Of a DNA stretch of 64,000 nucleotides, positions 30,049 through 39,515 are shown in pieces (within the stretch, counting starts at the first letter, position 1; every line of letters starts with the position of its first letter). The notes below the pieces were generated by a model. The model had not been told where the DNA came from and ran no database searches. It saw only the letters and a list, made by a program, of their open reading frames with translations. The stretch is from Vibrio sp. ED004 (lineage in GTDB: Bacteria; Pseudomonadota; Gammaproteobacteria; Enterobacterales; Vibrionaceae), in NCBI RefSeq assembly GCF_023206395.1, contig NZ_CP066149.1, positions 1,860,001 to 1,924,000 of the forward strand, given 5' to 3'. Position numbers and translations under genes: made by a program.

Positions 30049-30531
30049 TTATTCGTTGTCTGCGTAGCGAATCGAGTTAATGAACCACTCTTTGTCGCCT
30101 TCCGGTGCTTTTACCGTAAATTCATCATCCACTTCTTTCTTGAGCAGAGCTCTAGCCATTGGTGAGTCGATAGAGATATAGCCTTTAGCATCGCCGTAGA
30201 TCTCTTCTGGGCCGACAATTCGAAACTTCTTAATTTCCCCATCATCATTCTCAATTTCGACCCAAGCCCCGAAAAATACCTTACCTTCTTGTTGTGGCGA
30301 GTAATCAACGATCGTGACATCAGGTAGGAACTTTCTTAAGAAACGTACTCGGCGATCGATCTGACGAAGTAAACGCTTATTGAAGGTGTAATCTGCGTTT
30401 TCTGAACGATCTCCAAGGCTTGCAGCCCAAGTGACTATCTTAGTAATTTCAGGACGCTTCTCGTGCCATAAGTGGTCATGCTCTGCTTTGAGCTTGTTAT
30501 AACCTTCTCGGGTGATAAGTTTGGTTTTCAT
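30049..30531 (-). CDS. greB: Transcript cleavage factor GreB
   Basis: GreB rescues backtracked RNA polymerase by stimulating cleavage of the RNA 3' end. The 160-residue protein has the N-terminal coiled coil with the tip acidic region (LGDRSENADYTF, about 39-50) and the C-terminal FKBP-like domain (GPEEIYGDAKGYISIDSPMA). The length and the KRLLRQIDRR segment distinguish it from GreA. It is divergent from ompR, as in E. coli, but here a 267-base mobile-like element sits between them. Confidence 0.95.
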   Translation of the reverse strand: MKTKLITREGYNKLKAEHDHLWHEKRPEITKIVTWAASLGDRSENADYTFNKRLLRQIDRRVRFLRKFLPDVTIVDYSPQQEGKVFFGAWVEIENDDGEIKKFRIVGPEEIYGDAKGYISIDSPMARALLKKEVDDEFTVKAPEGDKEWFINSIRYADNE

Positions 30532-30646
30532 AAATCTGACTTAATGAAATGATGATCTAAGATAGAATATATAGAAAGGCAACATACGTTAACAATTATT
30601 TAGGCGACTTTTTCTCCAATAATGTTACATTTTTAATGTCTTATAC

Positions 30647-30913
30647 TAGGGCGTGTTGATCTTTCGAGCTGATTTTGCAACGAATTGCTGGGTATTTATA
30701 CAAGGCAGAGGCTTTGATGTGTAGCTAGCCTACATGAGAAGCCGATAACGCAGTAGAAATGACCAGCAAACGTTGCCCGAAGGGTTCGGCTAAAAGCGTT
30801 TTACTCGTTGTTGAGGGAGATTTGTTTAGAATGACTAGGCTACTTCCCCCTCGCCGCGATTAAAACGCTTTTATCTCGAACAAAATTTAACCACGAAAGG
30901 TCAACACGCCCTA
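30647..30913. mobile_element. MITE-like element with 19-20-bp terminal inverted repeats
   Basis: The 267-base element begins TAGGGCGTGTTGATCTTTCG and ends CGAAAGGTCAACACGCCCTA; the ends are inverted repeats with one mismatch over 20 bases. ATAC is present directly on both sides (30643-30646 and 30914-30917), a possible 4-base target duplication. A second inverted pair lies inside (TAAAAGCGTTTTA / TAAAACGCTTTTA). There is no open frame. It looks like a non-autonomous element mobilised by a transposase from elsewhere. Its right end is 56 bases from the ompR start. Confidence 0.85.
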
Positions 30914-30973
30914 ATACACATTTACCAAGAATGCTTAACCTTAGGTTTAAGCTTTAATAGGTGGAACCATTAC

Positions 30974-31693
30974 ATGCAAGAAAACTACAAAATTTTAGTG
31001 GTCGATGACGATGCTCGTTTACGTGCACTGTTAGAGCGCTATCTGTCAGAGCAAGGCTTTCAAGTGCGTAGCGTGGCAAACAGTGAGCAGATGGACCGCC
31101 TGTTAACCCGTGAAAATTTTCACTTGATGGTATTGGATTTAATGTTACCGGGCGAAGATGGTCTATCGATCTGTCGTCGTCTAAGAAACGCAAACAACTC
31201 GCTGCCTATCCTGATGCTGACTGCAAAGGGTGACGAAGTGGATCGCATTGTGGGCTTGGAAGTAGGTGCCGATGATTACCTGCCAAAACCATTTAACCCG
31301 CGTGAACTGCTTGCTCGTATCAAAGCGGTACTGCGTCGCCAAGTGATTGAAGCTCCGGGCGCACCAAGCACAGAAGAGTCTGTGGTTGAGTTTGGTGAGT
31401 TCCGTTTGAACTTAGGTACGCGTGAAATGTTCCGCGGTGAAGAGCCTATGCCGCTTACTTCGGGTGAATTTGCGGTACTTAAGTCGCTAGTCACTAACGC
31501 GCGTGAGCCAATGTCTCGCGATAAGCTGATGAACATGGCTCGTGGCCGTGAGTATTCAGCAATGGAACGTTCTATCGATGTTCAGATTTCACGTCTGCGT
31601 CGTCTCGTTGAAGAAGATCCAAGCAAACCCCGTTATATCCAAACGGTGTGGGGCTTGGGTTATGTATTCGTTCCAGATGGTAAAGCTGTGTAA
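30974..31693 (+). CDS. ompR: Osmolarity response regulator OmpR
   Basis: OmpR is the DNA-binding response regulator paired with EnvZ, controlling porin and other envelope genes. The 239-residue protein has a receiver domain with the acidic pocket VVDDD (residues 9-13), phosphoacceptor Asp55 in LDLMLPGEDG and the Lys in YLPKPF. A winged-helix domain follows and ends VWGLGYVFVPDG. ATG 30974 has AGGTGG upstream. The promoter must lie within or next to the MITE-like element. envZ follows after an unusual 168-base gap. Confidence 0.97.
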   Translation: MQENYKILVVDDDARLRALLERYLSEQGFQVRSVANSEQMDRLLTRENFHLMVLDLMLPGEDGLSICRRLRNANNSLPILMLTAKGDEVDRIVGLEVGADDYLPKPFNPRELLARIKAVLRRQVIEAPGAPSTEESVVEFGEFRLNLGTREMFRGEEPMPLTSGEFAVLKSLVTNAREPMSRDKLMNMARGREYSAMERSIDVQISRLRRLVEEDPSKPRYIQTVWGLGYVFVPDGKAV

Positions 31694-31752
31694 TCTAGCT
31701 TTATAAGCTCAAAAGCCGCTTTATCGATTCTGTAATTCAGAATTCTCTATTT

Positions 31753-31788
31753 ACGGGCCATCTCATTGATATGTGATGGCCCGTTTTG
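31753..31788 (+). terminator. Terminator-like hairpin between ompR and envZ
   Basis: The 10-bp perfect stem ACGGGCCATC / GATGGCCCGT with a 12-base loop is followed by TTTT. It could end or attenuate ompR transcription before envZ. Confidence 0.75.
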
Positions 31789-31861
31789 TATTCAGCACAA
31801 TGGTTTAGAGTTATAGTTTCTATTATGTCTCTGTTTCTCCACCTTTCACTTTAGGTCTTCT

Positions 31862-33160
31862 ATGCGCATACGTAGCTCCTTTACTCAGTCGATAGTGCTC
31901 TTTTTAACCCTGTTGGTTGCTAGCCAGATCTTTTCATATTACGCCGTGTTTAACTACGCATTGATGCCGAGCTTGCAGCAGTTTAATAAGATCTTGGCTC
32001 ACGAGTTAAACCTGGTATTGGACCAAGGCAGTAGTGATATCGAGATTGATGCACCATTGCGTCAGCGTGTGCTTGAGCAACTCGGAGTGACGGTTCACGC
32101 CAAGGATAGCGAGGCTGCGGGTGAGTATTATCATGCGGTCGCAATTGACCTAATGAGTGAGGAGATGACCAAAGAGCTGGGCTCTGAAACCGAAGTGCGG
32201 TTGATTCTAGGTAAAGAGAGCTATGTGCTGTGGATGGACATTGCTCAGCTTCCTAACTCGTTGATTCGTATACCTCTGTCTGAGTTGCAAGAAGAAGACT
32301 TTGCACCACTATTTCGTAACAGCCTGATTATGGCGTTGTTGATTGTCGCGGGTGGTTGGTTGTTTATTCGCTTGCAAAACCGGCCGTTGATAGAACTAGA
32401 GAAAGCGGCGCAAGGTGTTGGGCGCGGTGATATACCACCGCCATTGCCAGTGCAAGGTGCACAAGAGATTCGCTCGGTAACTCGAGCCTTTAACCAGATG
32501 TCGAAAGGCATCCAAGAGTTAGAAGAAGACCGCGCATTGTTGATGGCAGGTATCAGTCATGATTTGCGTACTCCGTTAACGCGTATTCGCTTAGCGACTG
32601 AGATGATGTCCCCAGAGGATGCCTACTTAGCCGAAGGGATAATCAGTGATACCGAAGAGTGTAACGAGATTATCAGCCAGTTCATGGATTACTTAAAGCC
32701 AGTCGATCGTGATTCATTCCAAGCGGTGTTTGTCGATGATATTGCGCGCGAGGTCTCTAGCTCTGAAGGTGGCTATGAGGTCCAGATTGAAACCGATATT
32801 CCAGAAACCATGAAACCTGCGTTGGGCAACCCGATCGCGATGAAGCGTGCAGTGAGTAACTTGGTGGTGAACGCGCTGCGCTATGGTAATGGTTGGGTCA
32901 AGGTATCGACCGGCATGACTGCAGATAATAAGTTAGCTTGGGTGACGGTAGAAGATAATGGTCCGGGCATCCCACAAGACCAAGTCGGTAAGTTGTTTGA
33001 ACCGTTCACTCGTGGTGATACGGCTCGAGGAAGTGAGGGTACGGGCTTAGGCTTGGCAATTGTGAAACGTATCGTCAGCCAGCATCAAGGTGCGGTGGTA
33101 GTGAATAACCGCAGTGAAGGCGGTTTGAAAGCGCAGATCAGTTTCCCTGTGAAGCCGTAA
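31862..33160 (+). CDS. envZ: Osmosensor histidine kinase EnvZ
   Basis: EnvZ phosphorylates and dephosphorylates OmpR. The 432-residue inner-membrane protein has two membrane segments (about 10-32 and 152-170) around a periplasmic loop, then a HAMP domain. The dimerisation domain carries the phosphoacceptor His233 in [11 protein letters not shown]. The HATPase domain shows N-box [11 protein letters not shown]1 VEDNGPGI and G2 GTGLGLAIV. It starts at ATG 31862, 168 bases after ompR with a hairpin between, rather than overlapping as in E. coli. Confidence 0.96.
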   Translation: MRIRSSFTQSIVLFLTLLVASQIFSYYAVFNYALMPSLQQFNKILAHELNLVLDQGSSDIEIDAPLRQRVLEQLGVTVHAKDSEAAGEYYHAVAIDLMSEEMTKELGSETEVRLILGKESYVLWMDIAQLPNSLIRIPLSELQEEDFAPLFRNSLIMALLIVAGGWLFIRLQNRPLIELEKAAQGVGRGDIPPPLPVQGAQEIRSVTRAFNQMSKGIQELEEDRALLMAGISHDLRTPLTRIRLATEMMSPEDAYLAEGIISDTEECNEIISQFMDYLKPVDRDSFQAVFVDDIAREVSSSEGGYEVQIETDIPETMKPALGNPIAMKRAVSNLVVNALRYGNGWVKVSTGMTADNKLAWVTVEDNGPGIPQDQVGKLFEPFTRGDTARGSEGTGLGLAIVKRIVSQHQGAVVVNNRSEGGLKAQISFPVKP

Positions 33161-33201
33161 GCTAAGTTTCATTGTTTGGCGAGTCGGTTGGGTTTCTGTT
33201 T

Positions 33202-33327
33202 CGAGATCCCCGACTCGGTCATTCTTCCCTCTCGGGGATGACGCATTGCTAACCATGGACTTTGACGATGACAGTTTACTTTGATCGTCATTCTCTATCG
33301 TGAGGAACGAGCGAATAGGGAATCTCG
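33202..33327. repeat. Inverted pair of REP-like units between envZ and recG
   Basis: Two related units of about 41 bases face each other: 33202-33242 (CGAGATCCCC...GGGGATGAC) and 33286-33327 (CGTCATTC...GGAATCTCG). Each pairs internally to some degree and resembles the CGTCATTC-type repeats scattered in vibrio genomes. This is a likely BIME-like arrangement. Confidence 0.6.
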
Positions 33328-33355
33328 TTCTTGATTGATGGAAGTAACACACACG

Positions 33356-33384
33356 AAAAAGGCTTCCTTGAGGGAAGCCTTTTG
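33356..33384. terminator. Bidirectional terminator between envZ and recG
   Basis: The stem AAAAGGCTTCC / GGAAGCCTTTT with a TTGAG loop region and flanking A and T runs lies between the convergent envZ and recG genes. Confidence 0.85.
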
Positions 33385-33411
33385 CGTTTTGGATTACGTT
33401 AGTTTTGCTAG

Positions 33412-35490
33412 TTACGCCTTAGAATAAACATCACGCTCACCCAACCAGCGGTTGATGATCGCCTTAGCATTCTCTGGGTAGCTATCGTGAATATGACGTG
33501 CGATACGCTGTACTTCAGGGATTAAACGTTGGTCTCGTACCAAGTCAGCAATCTTAAAATCGGCTAGGCCAGTTTGTTTGGTACCAAGCAGTTCTCCTGG
33601 GCCACGGATCTCTAAGTCTCGCTGAGCAATCACAAAGCCATCGTTACTTTCACGAAGTACACCTAAACGTTTCTGAGCGGTTTTAGATAGCGGCGAATGA
33701 TACAGCAGTACACAATGACTTGCGACCGAACCACGGCCGACACGGCCTCGTAGTTGGTGCAGTTGTGCTAGGCCAAGACGTTCTGGGTTCTCGATGATCA
33801 TTAAGCTCGAGTTTGGTACATCCACACCTACTTCAATTACCGTAGTCGCAACCAATAGGTGCAGTTTGTTCTCTTTGAATTCTTGCATCACCGCTTGTTT
33901 CTCGGCGGGTTTCATTCGGCCGTGTACCAGACCAATTTTCACATCTGGCAGCTTACGTTGCAGCTTTTCTGCGGTATCAGCAGCGGCTTGCGCTTCCAAT
34001 ACTTCGGATTCATCAATCAGCGTACATACCCAGTAGGCCTGTTTTCCTTCATTAAGACACGCATTACGCACCCGCTCAACGATATCATCCCGTTTGGTAT
34101 CAGGAATCGCCACGGTTTGAATCGGTGTTCGACCCGGTGGCAGTTCATCGATAATCGAGGTTTCGAGATCGGCATAGGCCGTCATGGCCAGTGTTCGTGG
34201 AATTGGCGTTGCTGTCATCACCAGCTGGTGCGGGTAATAGCCTTGTTTTGCCCCTTTTTCACGCAGCTCCAAACGCTGGTGGACACCAAATCGGTGCTGC
34301 TCATCAATGATCACTAAGCCAAGGTTTTTGAATTCGACATGTTCTTGGAACAAGGCATGAGTTCCGACAACCATTTGCGCTTCGCCGCTAGCAATGCGTG
34401 CCAGTTCGGTTTCACGGGCTTTGCCTTTGAGTTTACCTGCCAGCCAACCGACTTGAATGCCCATTGCTTCAAACCAGTTAGCAAAATTAATAGCGTGCTG
34501 CTCGGCCAATAGTTCTGTTGGTGCCATCAAGGCGACTTGTTGGCCATGCTCTAATGCGCGAACCGCCGCCAGTGCAGCAACCAAGGTTTTACCTGAACCT
34601 ACATCCCCTTGTACTAAACGCATCATAGGGTGTGGCTTTTCTAAGTCAGCTTCGATCTCCTTGGTCACTCGTGCTTGCGCATTGGTCGGAGAAAAAGGCA
34701 ACTGAGCCAACAGCTTATCTTTGAGGGTGTTCACTGGAGGGAATGGCATCGCTTTGTCTTGTTGTCCTTTGCTACGAACCGACAACATCGACAGGTTTTG
34801 AGCCAGTAGCTCTTCCATAATCAGACGCAGTTGAGCAGGGTGTTTACCTTCATCAAACAGCTCTAGGTCAATGCCTGGAGGAGGCCTGTGAATGGTATGC
34901 AGTGCTTGTGTTAGGGTGATTTGGTGGTCGTATAGGCCAGACGGTAGCAGCTCATTGACGGCAGCTTTGTCGATTAGCTCTAGAGCTTGGTCAGTGAGGT
35001 TGCGCAGTGTGACTTGTCTTAGCCCTTCAGTGGTTGGGTACACCGGGGTCAGGTTAGCTTCAACATCTGGCTGCTGCCTTGGGGCAAAGAACTTGTAGTC
35101 AGGGTGGACGATCTCAAGTCCCATATTACCGCGTTTGATCTCGCCGTAGGCGTGCACTTGTTTGCCTTCAGCAAAGTTATTCTTCATTCCTGCAGTAAAG
35201 TTGAAAAAGCGCAGCGTAATCGTACCGTTACCATCGCTGATCTTTACTGTAAGCATCTTACGTTTACCGAAAATGGTATCGACGTGCATTACTTTGCCCT
35301 GTACAGCAGCCCAAAGGCCGGCGTGCAGCTTTACGATTGGGTAGATACGTGTTCGATCTTCGTAGCGCAAAGGAAGGTGAAATAGCAGATCTTGTACGTT
35401 GTTAAGCCCAACCTTTTGCAGTTTCTCTGCGACTTTAGCGCCGACTCCAGATAAAGAGTTGAGAGGGATAGCAGATAAAAGCTGTGACAT
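33412..35490 (-). CDS. recG: ATP-dependent DNA helicase RecG
   Basis: RecG remodels replication forks and Holliday junctions. The 692-residue protein has an N-terminal wedge/OB domain and superfamily 2 helicase motifs: Walker A GDVGSGKT (near residue 300), DEQH in IIDEQHRFG, TATPIPRT, and the later QLRGRVGRG. I start at the ATG giving MSQLLSAIPL, which fits the family length; an in-frame ATG 12 bases upstream is possible. In E. coli trmH sits between spoT and recG; here only a 264-276-base gap with an inverted repeat is found. Confidence 0.95.
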   Translation of the reverse strand: MSQLLSAIPLNSLSGVGAKVAEKLQKVGLNNVQDLLFHLPLRYEDRTRIYPIVKLHAGLWAAVQGKVMHVDTIFGKRKMLTVKISDGNGTITLRFFNFTAGMKNNFAEGKQVHAYGEIKRGNMGLEIVHPDYKFFAPRQQPDVEANLTPVYPTTEGLRQVTLRNLTDQALELIDKAAVNELLPSGLYDHQITLTQALHTIHRPPPGIDLELFDEGKHPAQLRLIMEELLAQNLSMLSVRSKGQQDKAMPFPPVNTLKDKLLAQLPFSPTNAQARVTKEIEADLEKPHPMMRLVQGDVGSGKTLVAALAAVRALEHGQQVALMAPTELLAEQHAINFANWFEAMGIQVGWLAGKLKGKARETELARIASGEAQMVVGTHALFQEHVEFKNLGLVIIDEQHRFGVHQRLELREKGAKQGYYPHQLVMTATPIPRTLAMTAYADLETSIIDELPPGRTPIQTVAIPDTKRDDIVERVRNACLNEGKQAYWVCTLIDESEVLEAQAAADTAEKLQRKLPDVKIGLVHGRMKPAEKQAVMQEFKENKLHLLVATTVIEVGVDVPNSSLMIIENPERLGLAQLHQLRGRVGRGSVASHCVLLYHSPLSKTAQKRLGVLRESNDGFVIAQRDLEIRGPGELLGTKQTGLADFKIADLVRDQRLIPEVQRIARHIHDSYPENAKAIINRWLGERDVYSKA

Positions 35491-35564
35491 AACAAGGCTC
35501 ATAAACGTAAGAGAGATAATCTATTCAAGCATTTTACTGGATTTTTGTACAGGATAAAGCTTAG

Positions 35565-35748
35565 AAGCAGATACGGGATACGGGTAAACGAGATTCGAAG
35601 AGATCAAGAGCAAATAGGAGTTTGGAGTTATCGGGGGATGAAAGAACAGGGCAGTACAAAAAATTAAAGCAGACTCGAAATACGAAAGGGTGAGTAGTGA
35701 AAAGCTTTTGCTCTTCGCATCTCGAGACTCGTATCTCTCATCTGCTTT
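35565..35748. repeat. Imperfect inverted repeat between recG and spoT
   Basis: The left arm starts AAGCAGATACGGGATACG and contains CGAGATTCGAAGAG. The right arm, read on the other strand, starts AAGCAGATGAGAGATACG and contains CGAGATGCGAAGAG. The arms match over about 37 bases at roughly 80 percent. A third related fragment (AAAGCAGACTCGAAATACG) lies between them near 35666. It is probably a decayed palindromic repeat. Confidence 0.6.
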
Positions 35749-35766
35749 ATCTATCTTCTTTTAGAT

Positions 35767-37893
35767 CTAGTTCTTACGACGTCTTACTTTTAGCGCGTGT
35801 GGCATCACACGTAGCTTCTTCATAATGCTCGCAAGGTGAACACGATCTTTGGTGGTCAGCAAGATTGTCACTGTGTACAAGCGTCCATCACGCTCTTCGG
35901 TAGAAATACCGTGAATGTTAGAGCCTGTTTTTGAGATAACGTTAGTTAACTCAGCCAGTGCACCTTGGTGGTTCTGCAGATCAACCTGAAGCTCAGCTGT
36001 GAATTCTTGGTCGTAATCGTCAGACCATTCAACCGCCATGTACTTGTCTGGTTCTTTTTGGTAACCACGAACGTTTGGACACGTTTCACGGTGAACCACA
36101 AGGCCACGACCTGGAGATACATGGGCAATGATGTGATCATCAGGAATCGGGTGACAACAGTTAGCGAACGTTAGTAGTAGACCTTCAGCACCACGGATCG
36201 GAAGTTTCTTCCTAGGTGTGTCGCTGTTGTTTTCGACTTCAGTCAGTTCGTCAGCATCACCAAGTAGACGACGAGCAATAACGATACTCATCAGCTCACC
36301 AAGACCAATCGATGCGAGCAAGTCTTCAACGTTATCTAGGCGTAAGTCTGACAATACATGCTCAAGGTTCTCTTGGCCGATATCGGCAATAGAGTGTTCA
36401 CCAAGTGCGTGATTCAGTAGACGACGACCTAGCGTAATCGACTCTTCACGGCGCATCGTTTTCAGAACCTGACGGATCTTAGTACGCGCACGAGATGTCA
36501 CTACGTAGTTGAGCCATGCTGCGTTCGGACGTGCGCCCGGAGCACTGATGATCTCAATGGTTTGGCCGTTCTTCAGCGATTTGCTGAGTGGGTAAGGGTT
36601 CATGTCGACACGAGCACCTACACACATGTTGCCGACATCGGTATGCACCGCGTAAGCAAAATCGACCGCTGTTGCGCCAGCAGGAAGTTCGACAATGCGA
36701 CCCTTCGGCGTGAACACGAAGATCTCATCTGGGAACAGATCAGACTTAACGTTTTCAATGAATTCGAATGAGTTACCTGCGCTTTGTTGTAGCTCAAGTA
36801 AGCTCTGCATCCAACGTTGTGCTTTAACCTGAGCGGTTGTGCCATTACTGCTGCGTGAACCATTGCCTTTGTAAGACCAGTGCGCCGCGACACCTTTGTC
36901 TGCCATTTGATCCATATCTTCAGTACGGATCTGAACCTCAACTGGTACCCCGTGAGGGCCGATCATTGATGTGTGCAGAGATTGGTAGCCGTTGGCTTTT
37001 GGTACCGCAATGTAATCTTTCATGCGGCCAGGACGAGGCTTGTACAGGCTGTGAGCCTGACCAAGTACGCGATAACAAGTATCTGGGGTATCAACCACTA
37101 CGCGGAAAGCGTAGATGTCCATAATGGTGTGGAAGCGCTGCTCTTTGGTTTTCATCTTGTTATAGATGGAGAATAGGTTCTTTTCACGACCAAGTACGCG
37201 AGCAGGCAAACCGACTTCTTCAAGGCGGCCTTCGATTTCGCTATGGATACGTTGGATCATTTCCTTACGGTTACCACGCGCAGCTTTCACTACGTTTTTC
37301 AGTACGCGATAACGGTTAGGGTAGAGGGCTTCGAAGCCCAGCTCTTCTAGTTCGGTCTTGATGTTATGAATACCAAGACGGTGAGCTAGTGGAGAATAGA
37401 TCTCTAGGGTTTCACGAGCAATACGACGCTTTTTGTCAGGACGAAGTGCCCCAAGCGTGCGCATGTTGTGAGTACGGTCAGCTAATTTGATCAAGATAAC
37501 GCGGATGTCTTGCACCATGGCGAGAACCATCTTACGGAAGTTCTCTGCTTGCGCTTCTTTGCGATCACGAAATTTAAGCTTATCCAGCTTAGATACACCA
37601 TCAACCAATTCAGCAACGGTATTGCCAAATTTTTCCTCTAGATCTTCTTTAGTGACATCACAGTCTTCAATCACATCATGAAGTAGAGCAGCTTGTAGGG
37701 TTTCGATATCCAGACGCATTTCTGCCAGGATTCTTGAAACAGCTACAGGGTGGATAATGTATGGTTCACCGCTTGAGCGGGTTTGCCCTTCATGGGCGTC
37801 TCTCGCTACCACATAAGATTGACGCAGAGCCTCAATTTGAGGCTCTGTTAGGTATTCTTGGGCAACGTCTTTGAGGCTATCGAATAGATACAA
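35767..37893 (-). CDS. spoT: Bifunctional (p)ppGpp synthase/hydrolase SpoT
   Basis: SpoT degrades, and weakly makes, the alarmone (p)ppGpp. The 708-residue protein has the HD hydrolase domain (LLHDVIEDCD near residue 70 and RTHNMRTLG). The synthetase domain follows (SLYKPRPGRMKDYIAVPKAN, GYQSLHTS), then TGS (FVFTPKGRIVELPAGATAVD) and a C-terminal ACT domain. The start codon is TTG (TTGTATCTATTC), as in E. coli spoT. It is 39 bases downstream of rpoZ and forms an rpoZ-spoT operon. Confidence 0.96.
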   Translation of the reverse strand: MYLFDSLKDVAQEYLTEPQIEALRQSYVVARDAHEGQTRSSGEPYIIHPVAVSRILAEMRLDIETLQAALLHDVIEDCDVTKEDLEEKFGNTVAELVDGVSKLDKLKFRDRKEAQAENFRKMVLAMVQDIRVILIKLADRTHNMRTLGALRPDKKRRIARETLEIYSPLAHRLGIHNIKTELEELGFEALYPNRYRVLKNVVKAARGNRKEMIQRIHSEIEGRLEEVGLPARVLGREKNLFSIYNKMKTKEQRFHTIMDIYAFRVVVDTPDTCYRVLGQAHSLYKPRPGRMKDYIAVPKANGYQSLHTSMIGPHGVPVEVQIRTEDMDQMADKGVAAHWSYKGNGSRSSNGTTAQVKAQRWMQSLLELQQSAGNSFEFIENVKSDLFPDEIFVFTPKGRIVELPAGATAVDFAYAVHTDVGNMCVGARVDMNPYPLSKSLKNGQTIEIISAPGARPNAAWLNYVVTSRARTKIRQVLKTMRREESITLGRRLLNHALGEHSIADIGQENLEHVLSDLRLDNVEDLLASIGLGELMSIVIARRLLGDADELTEVENNSDTPRKKLPIRGAEGLLLTFANCCHPIPDDHIIAHVSPGRGLVVHRETCPNVRGYQKEPDKYMAVEWSDDYDQEFTAELQVDLQNHQGALAELTNVISKTGSNIHGISTEERDGRLYTVTILLTTKDRVHLASIMKKLRVMPHALKVRRRKN

Positions 37894-37932
37894 ATTAAAG
37901 GCCCGGAAGGTTAATTAGTTCGAATGACGTTC

Positions 37933-38205
37933 TTAACGAGTGTGAGCGATGCTGCTTACTGCTGCAAGTTCAGCCGCTTCTTGCTCTTGTTGCTCTTGAC
38001 GTTCACGAGCATCTAGTACGTCTTTAGTGATAAGACCTTCTTCGATTTCGCGAAGAGCGATAACCGTTGGCTTATCGTTTTCTTCAGGCACTAGTGAATC
38101 TTTACCGCCAGTTTGCATTTGACGTGCGCGGCGAGCCGCAATAAGAACTAGGTCGAAACGGTTGCCAACTTTTTCAACAGCGTCTTGAACAGTTACGCGT
38201 GCCAT
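37933..38205 (-). CDS. rpoZ: RNA polymerase omega subunit
   Basis: Omega assists folding of the beta-prime subunit and is part of the ppGpp binding site 1 on RNA polymerase. The 90-residue protein starts [20 protein letters not shown] and has the conserved LIAARRARQ segment. It is next to spoT on the same strand. gmk lies upstream, but a 279-base gap with a family A repeat separates them. Confidence 0.97.
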   Translation of the reverse strand: MARVTVQDAVEKVGNRFDLVLIAARRARQMQTGGKDSLVPEENDKPTVIALREIEEGLITKDVLDARERQEQQEQEAAELAAVSSIAHTR

Positions 38206-38316
38206 GAGGACTCCAAATAGTAATTAACTAATAAATTTTTGATGACGAGAAAGTATACAAGTTTAACTAGAGACTTTCTAGATCACCGTATACTTATCTC
38301 AATGGAAAATCCAGTT

Positions 38317-38478
38317 ATACCAATCACAGTAAATAAGTGCTCAGAGATAGCGCCGGAAAAAAGTTTGAGAACAAGGAAGAATTTTTCGATAAGTAGTGAC
38401 CCTACAATCAAAAATTCTAACGACGTTATCAGGCTTTTTCACAAGCTAGAATGACCAGTTGTTTACTACGATTAGTAT
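38317..38478 (+). repeat. Family A 162-bp inverted-terminus repeat, copy 3
   Basis: Begins ATACCAATCACAGTAA and ends TTACTACGATTAGTAT; it has the same length and orientation as the copy at 26028. It is inserted between gmk and rpoZ, starting 111 bases upstream of rpoZ and ending just beyond the gmk stop region. It is more divergent than copies 1 and 2 in the middle. Confidence 0.83.
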
Positions 38479-38484
38479 CAGAGA

Positions 38485-39108
38485 TTATTCCGCCAGTAGT
38501 GCTGTAAGCATGCCGCTGTATTTAGCTGCTTGCTTATCTTCTTTCAAACGTTCCGCACGAATGATTGCTCTGAAGTCCATTAGGGCTGCATCAAAGTCAT
38601 CATTCACGATCACATAGTCATACTCACTGTAGTGAGAAATTTCAGACTTTGCTTCGCTCATGCGTTTCGCAATAACTTCGTCGCTGTCTTGACCGCGAAC
38701 GTTTAGACGACGCTCTAGCTCACCATTTGATGGTGGAAGAATGAATACACTCTTCGCTTGAGGCATCTGTTCACGGATCTGACGAGCACCTTGCCAGTCG
38801 ATATCTAGGAATACATCGATACCGCGGTCTAGGTTTTCTTCAATCCAAACGCGTGAAGTACCGTAGTAGTTGCCGAATACTTCAGCGTACTCTAGGAACT
38901 CACCTTTATTGATCAGGTCTTCGAAGTGGTGCTTCTCTACGAAGTGGTAGTGAACACCATTTTCTTCACCAGGGCGCATACCGCGAGTGGTGTGTGAAAC
39001 AGATACCTTCATTGCGTAGGTTGGATTGGTTTCTAGCATTGCTGAGATCAAGCTCGACTTACCTGCGCCACTAGGTGCAGATACGATGTAAAGAGTACCT
39101 TTGCCCAT
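38485..39108 (-). CDS. gmk: Guanylate kinase
   Basis: Gmk phosphorylates GMP to GDP in the cytoplasm. The 207-residue protein has the P-loop [12 protein letters not shown] (about residues 10-21), the GMP-binding segment ([19 protein letters not shown]) and the lid region with [15 protein letters not shown]. In many relatives it is co-transcribed with rpoZ and spoT; here the repeat at 38317 lies between gmk and rpoZ. Confidence 0.96.
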   Translation of the reverse strand: MGKGTLYIVSAPSGAGKSSLISAMLETNPTYAMKVSVSHTTRGMRPGEENGVHYHFVEKHHFEDLINKGEFLEYAEVFGNYYGTSRVWIEENLDRGIDVFLDIDWQGARQIREQMPQAKSVFILPPSNGELERRLNVRGQDSDEVIAKRMSEAKSEISHYSEYDYVIVNDDFDAALMDFRAIIRAERLKEDKQAAKYSGMLTALLAE

Positions 39109-39452
39109 CTGTATATTTCCACTGTTGGTTGGATTGAGTGAAGGCGATAAACCGACACTATAAAAGATAGCACTGACCTTAACTGTTGTACCGATGGTTA
39201 CGTCTATAAAGGGATAACGAGTAAAACTAATAGAAGCAACTGGTGAAATTTAGGTCAGAAAAATGGAGGCGAAGAGTAGCATATTTAGATGATTGAGAAC
39301 AACTGGCTTGATCGTTATTTATTAGGGAATGATCTTCTCGATGATCTTTGTAGAAATGTAATGACTGGTCATCGGTACTTTTTTATGTGATCTGGACAAA
39401 ATTTGTTGAAGTTTTAATCTCAATCCTTACAATCCGCGCAAACGATTAAATG
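39109..39452. other. Noncoding region between gmk and the purine riboswitch
   Basis: About 340 bases contain the divergent promoters for gmk and for the purine permease transcript. The region is AT-rich, with no repeat or gene that I can support and no clear sigma-70 pair. Confidence 0.45.
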
Positions 39453-39515
39453 CTGTATATATCTAGTGATATGGACTAGATGTTTCTACTACCGAGCCTA
39501 CCTTGGTGACTACAG
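39453..39515 (+). ncRNA. Guanine-class purine riboswitch
   Basis: The segment matches the purine aptamer. P1 is CTGTA/TACAG. P2 is TCTAG/CTAGA with loop TGATATGG. J2/3 contains the invariant GTTTCTAC. P3 is ACCGAG/CTTGGT, with a loop containing the CC needed for the loop-loop kiss. The specificity base in J3/1 (GAC before the P1 3' strand, C39510) is C, which predicts guanine or hypoxanthine rather than adenine. It sits 75 bases before a purine permease gene. The loop of P3 is shorter than usual. I cannot tell whether the expression platform acts on termination or on translation. Confidence 0.85.
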
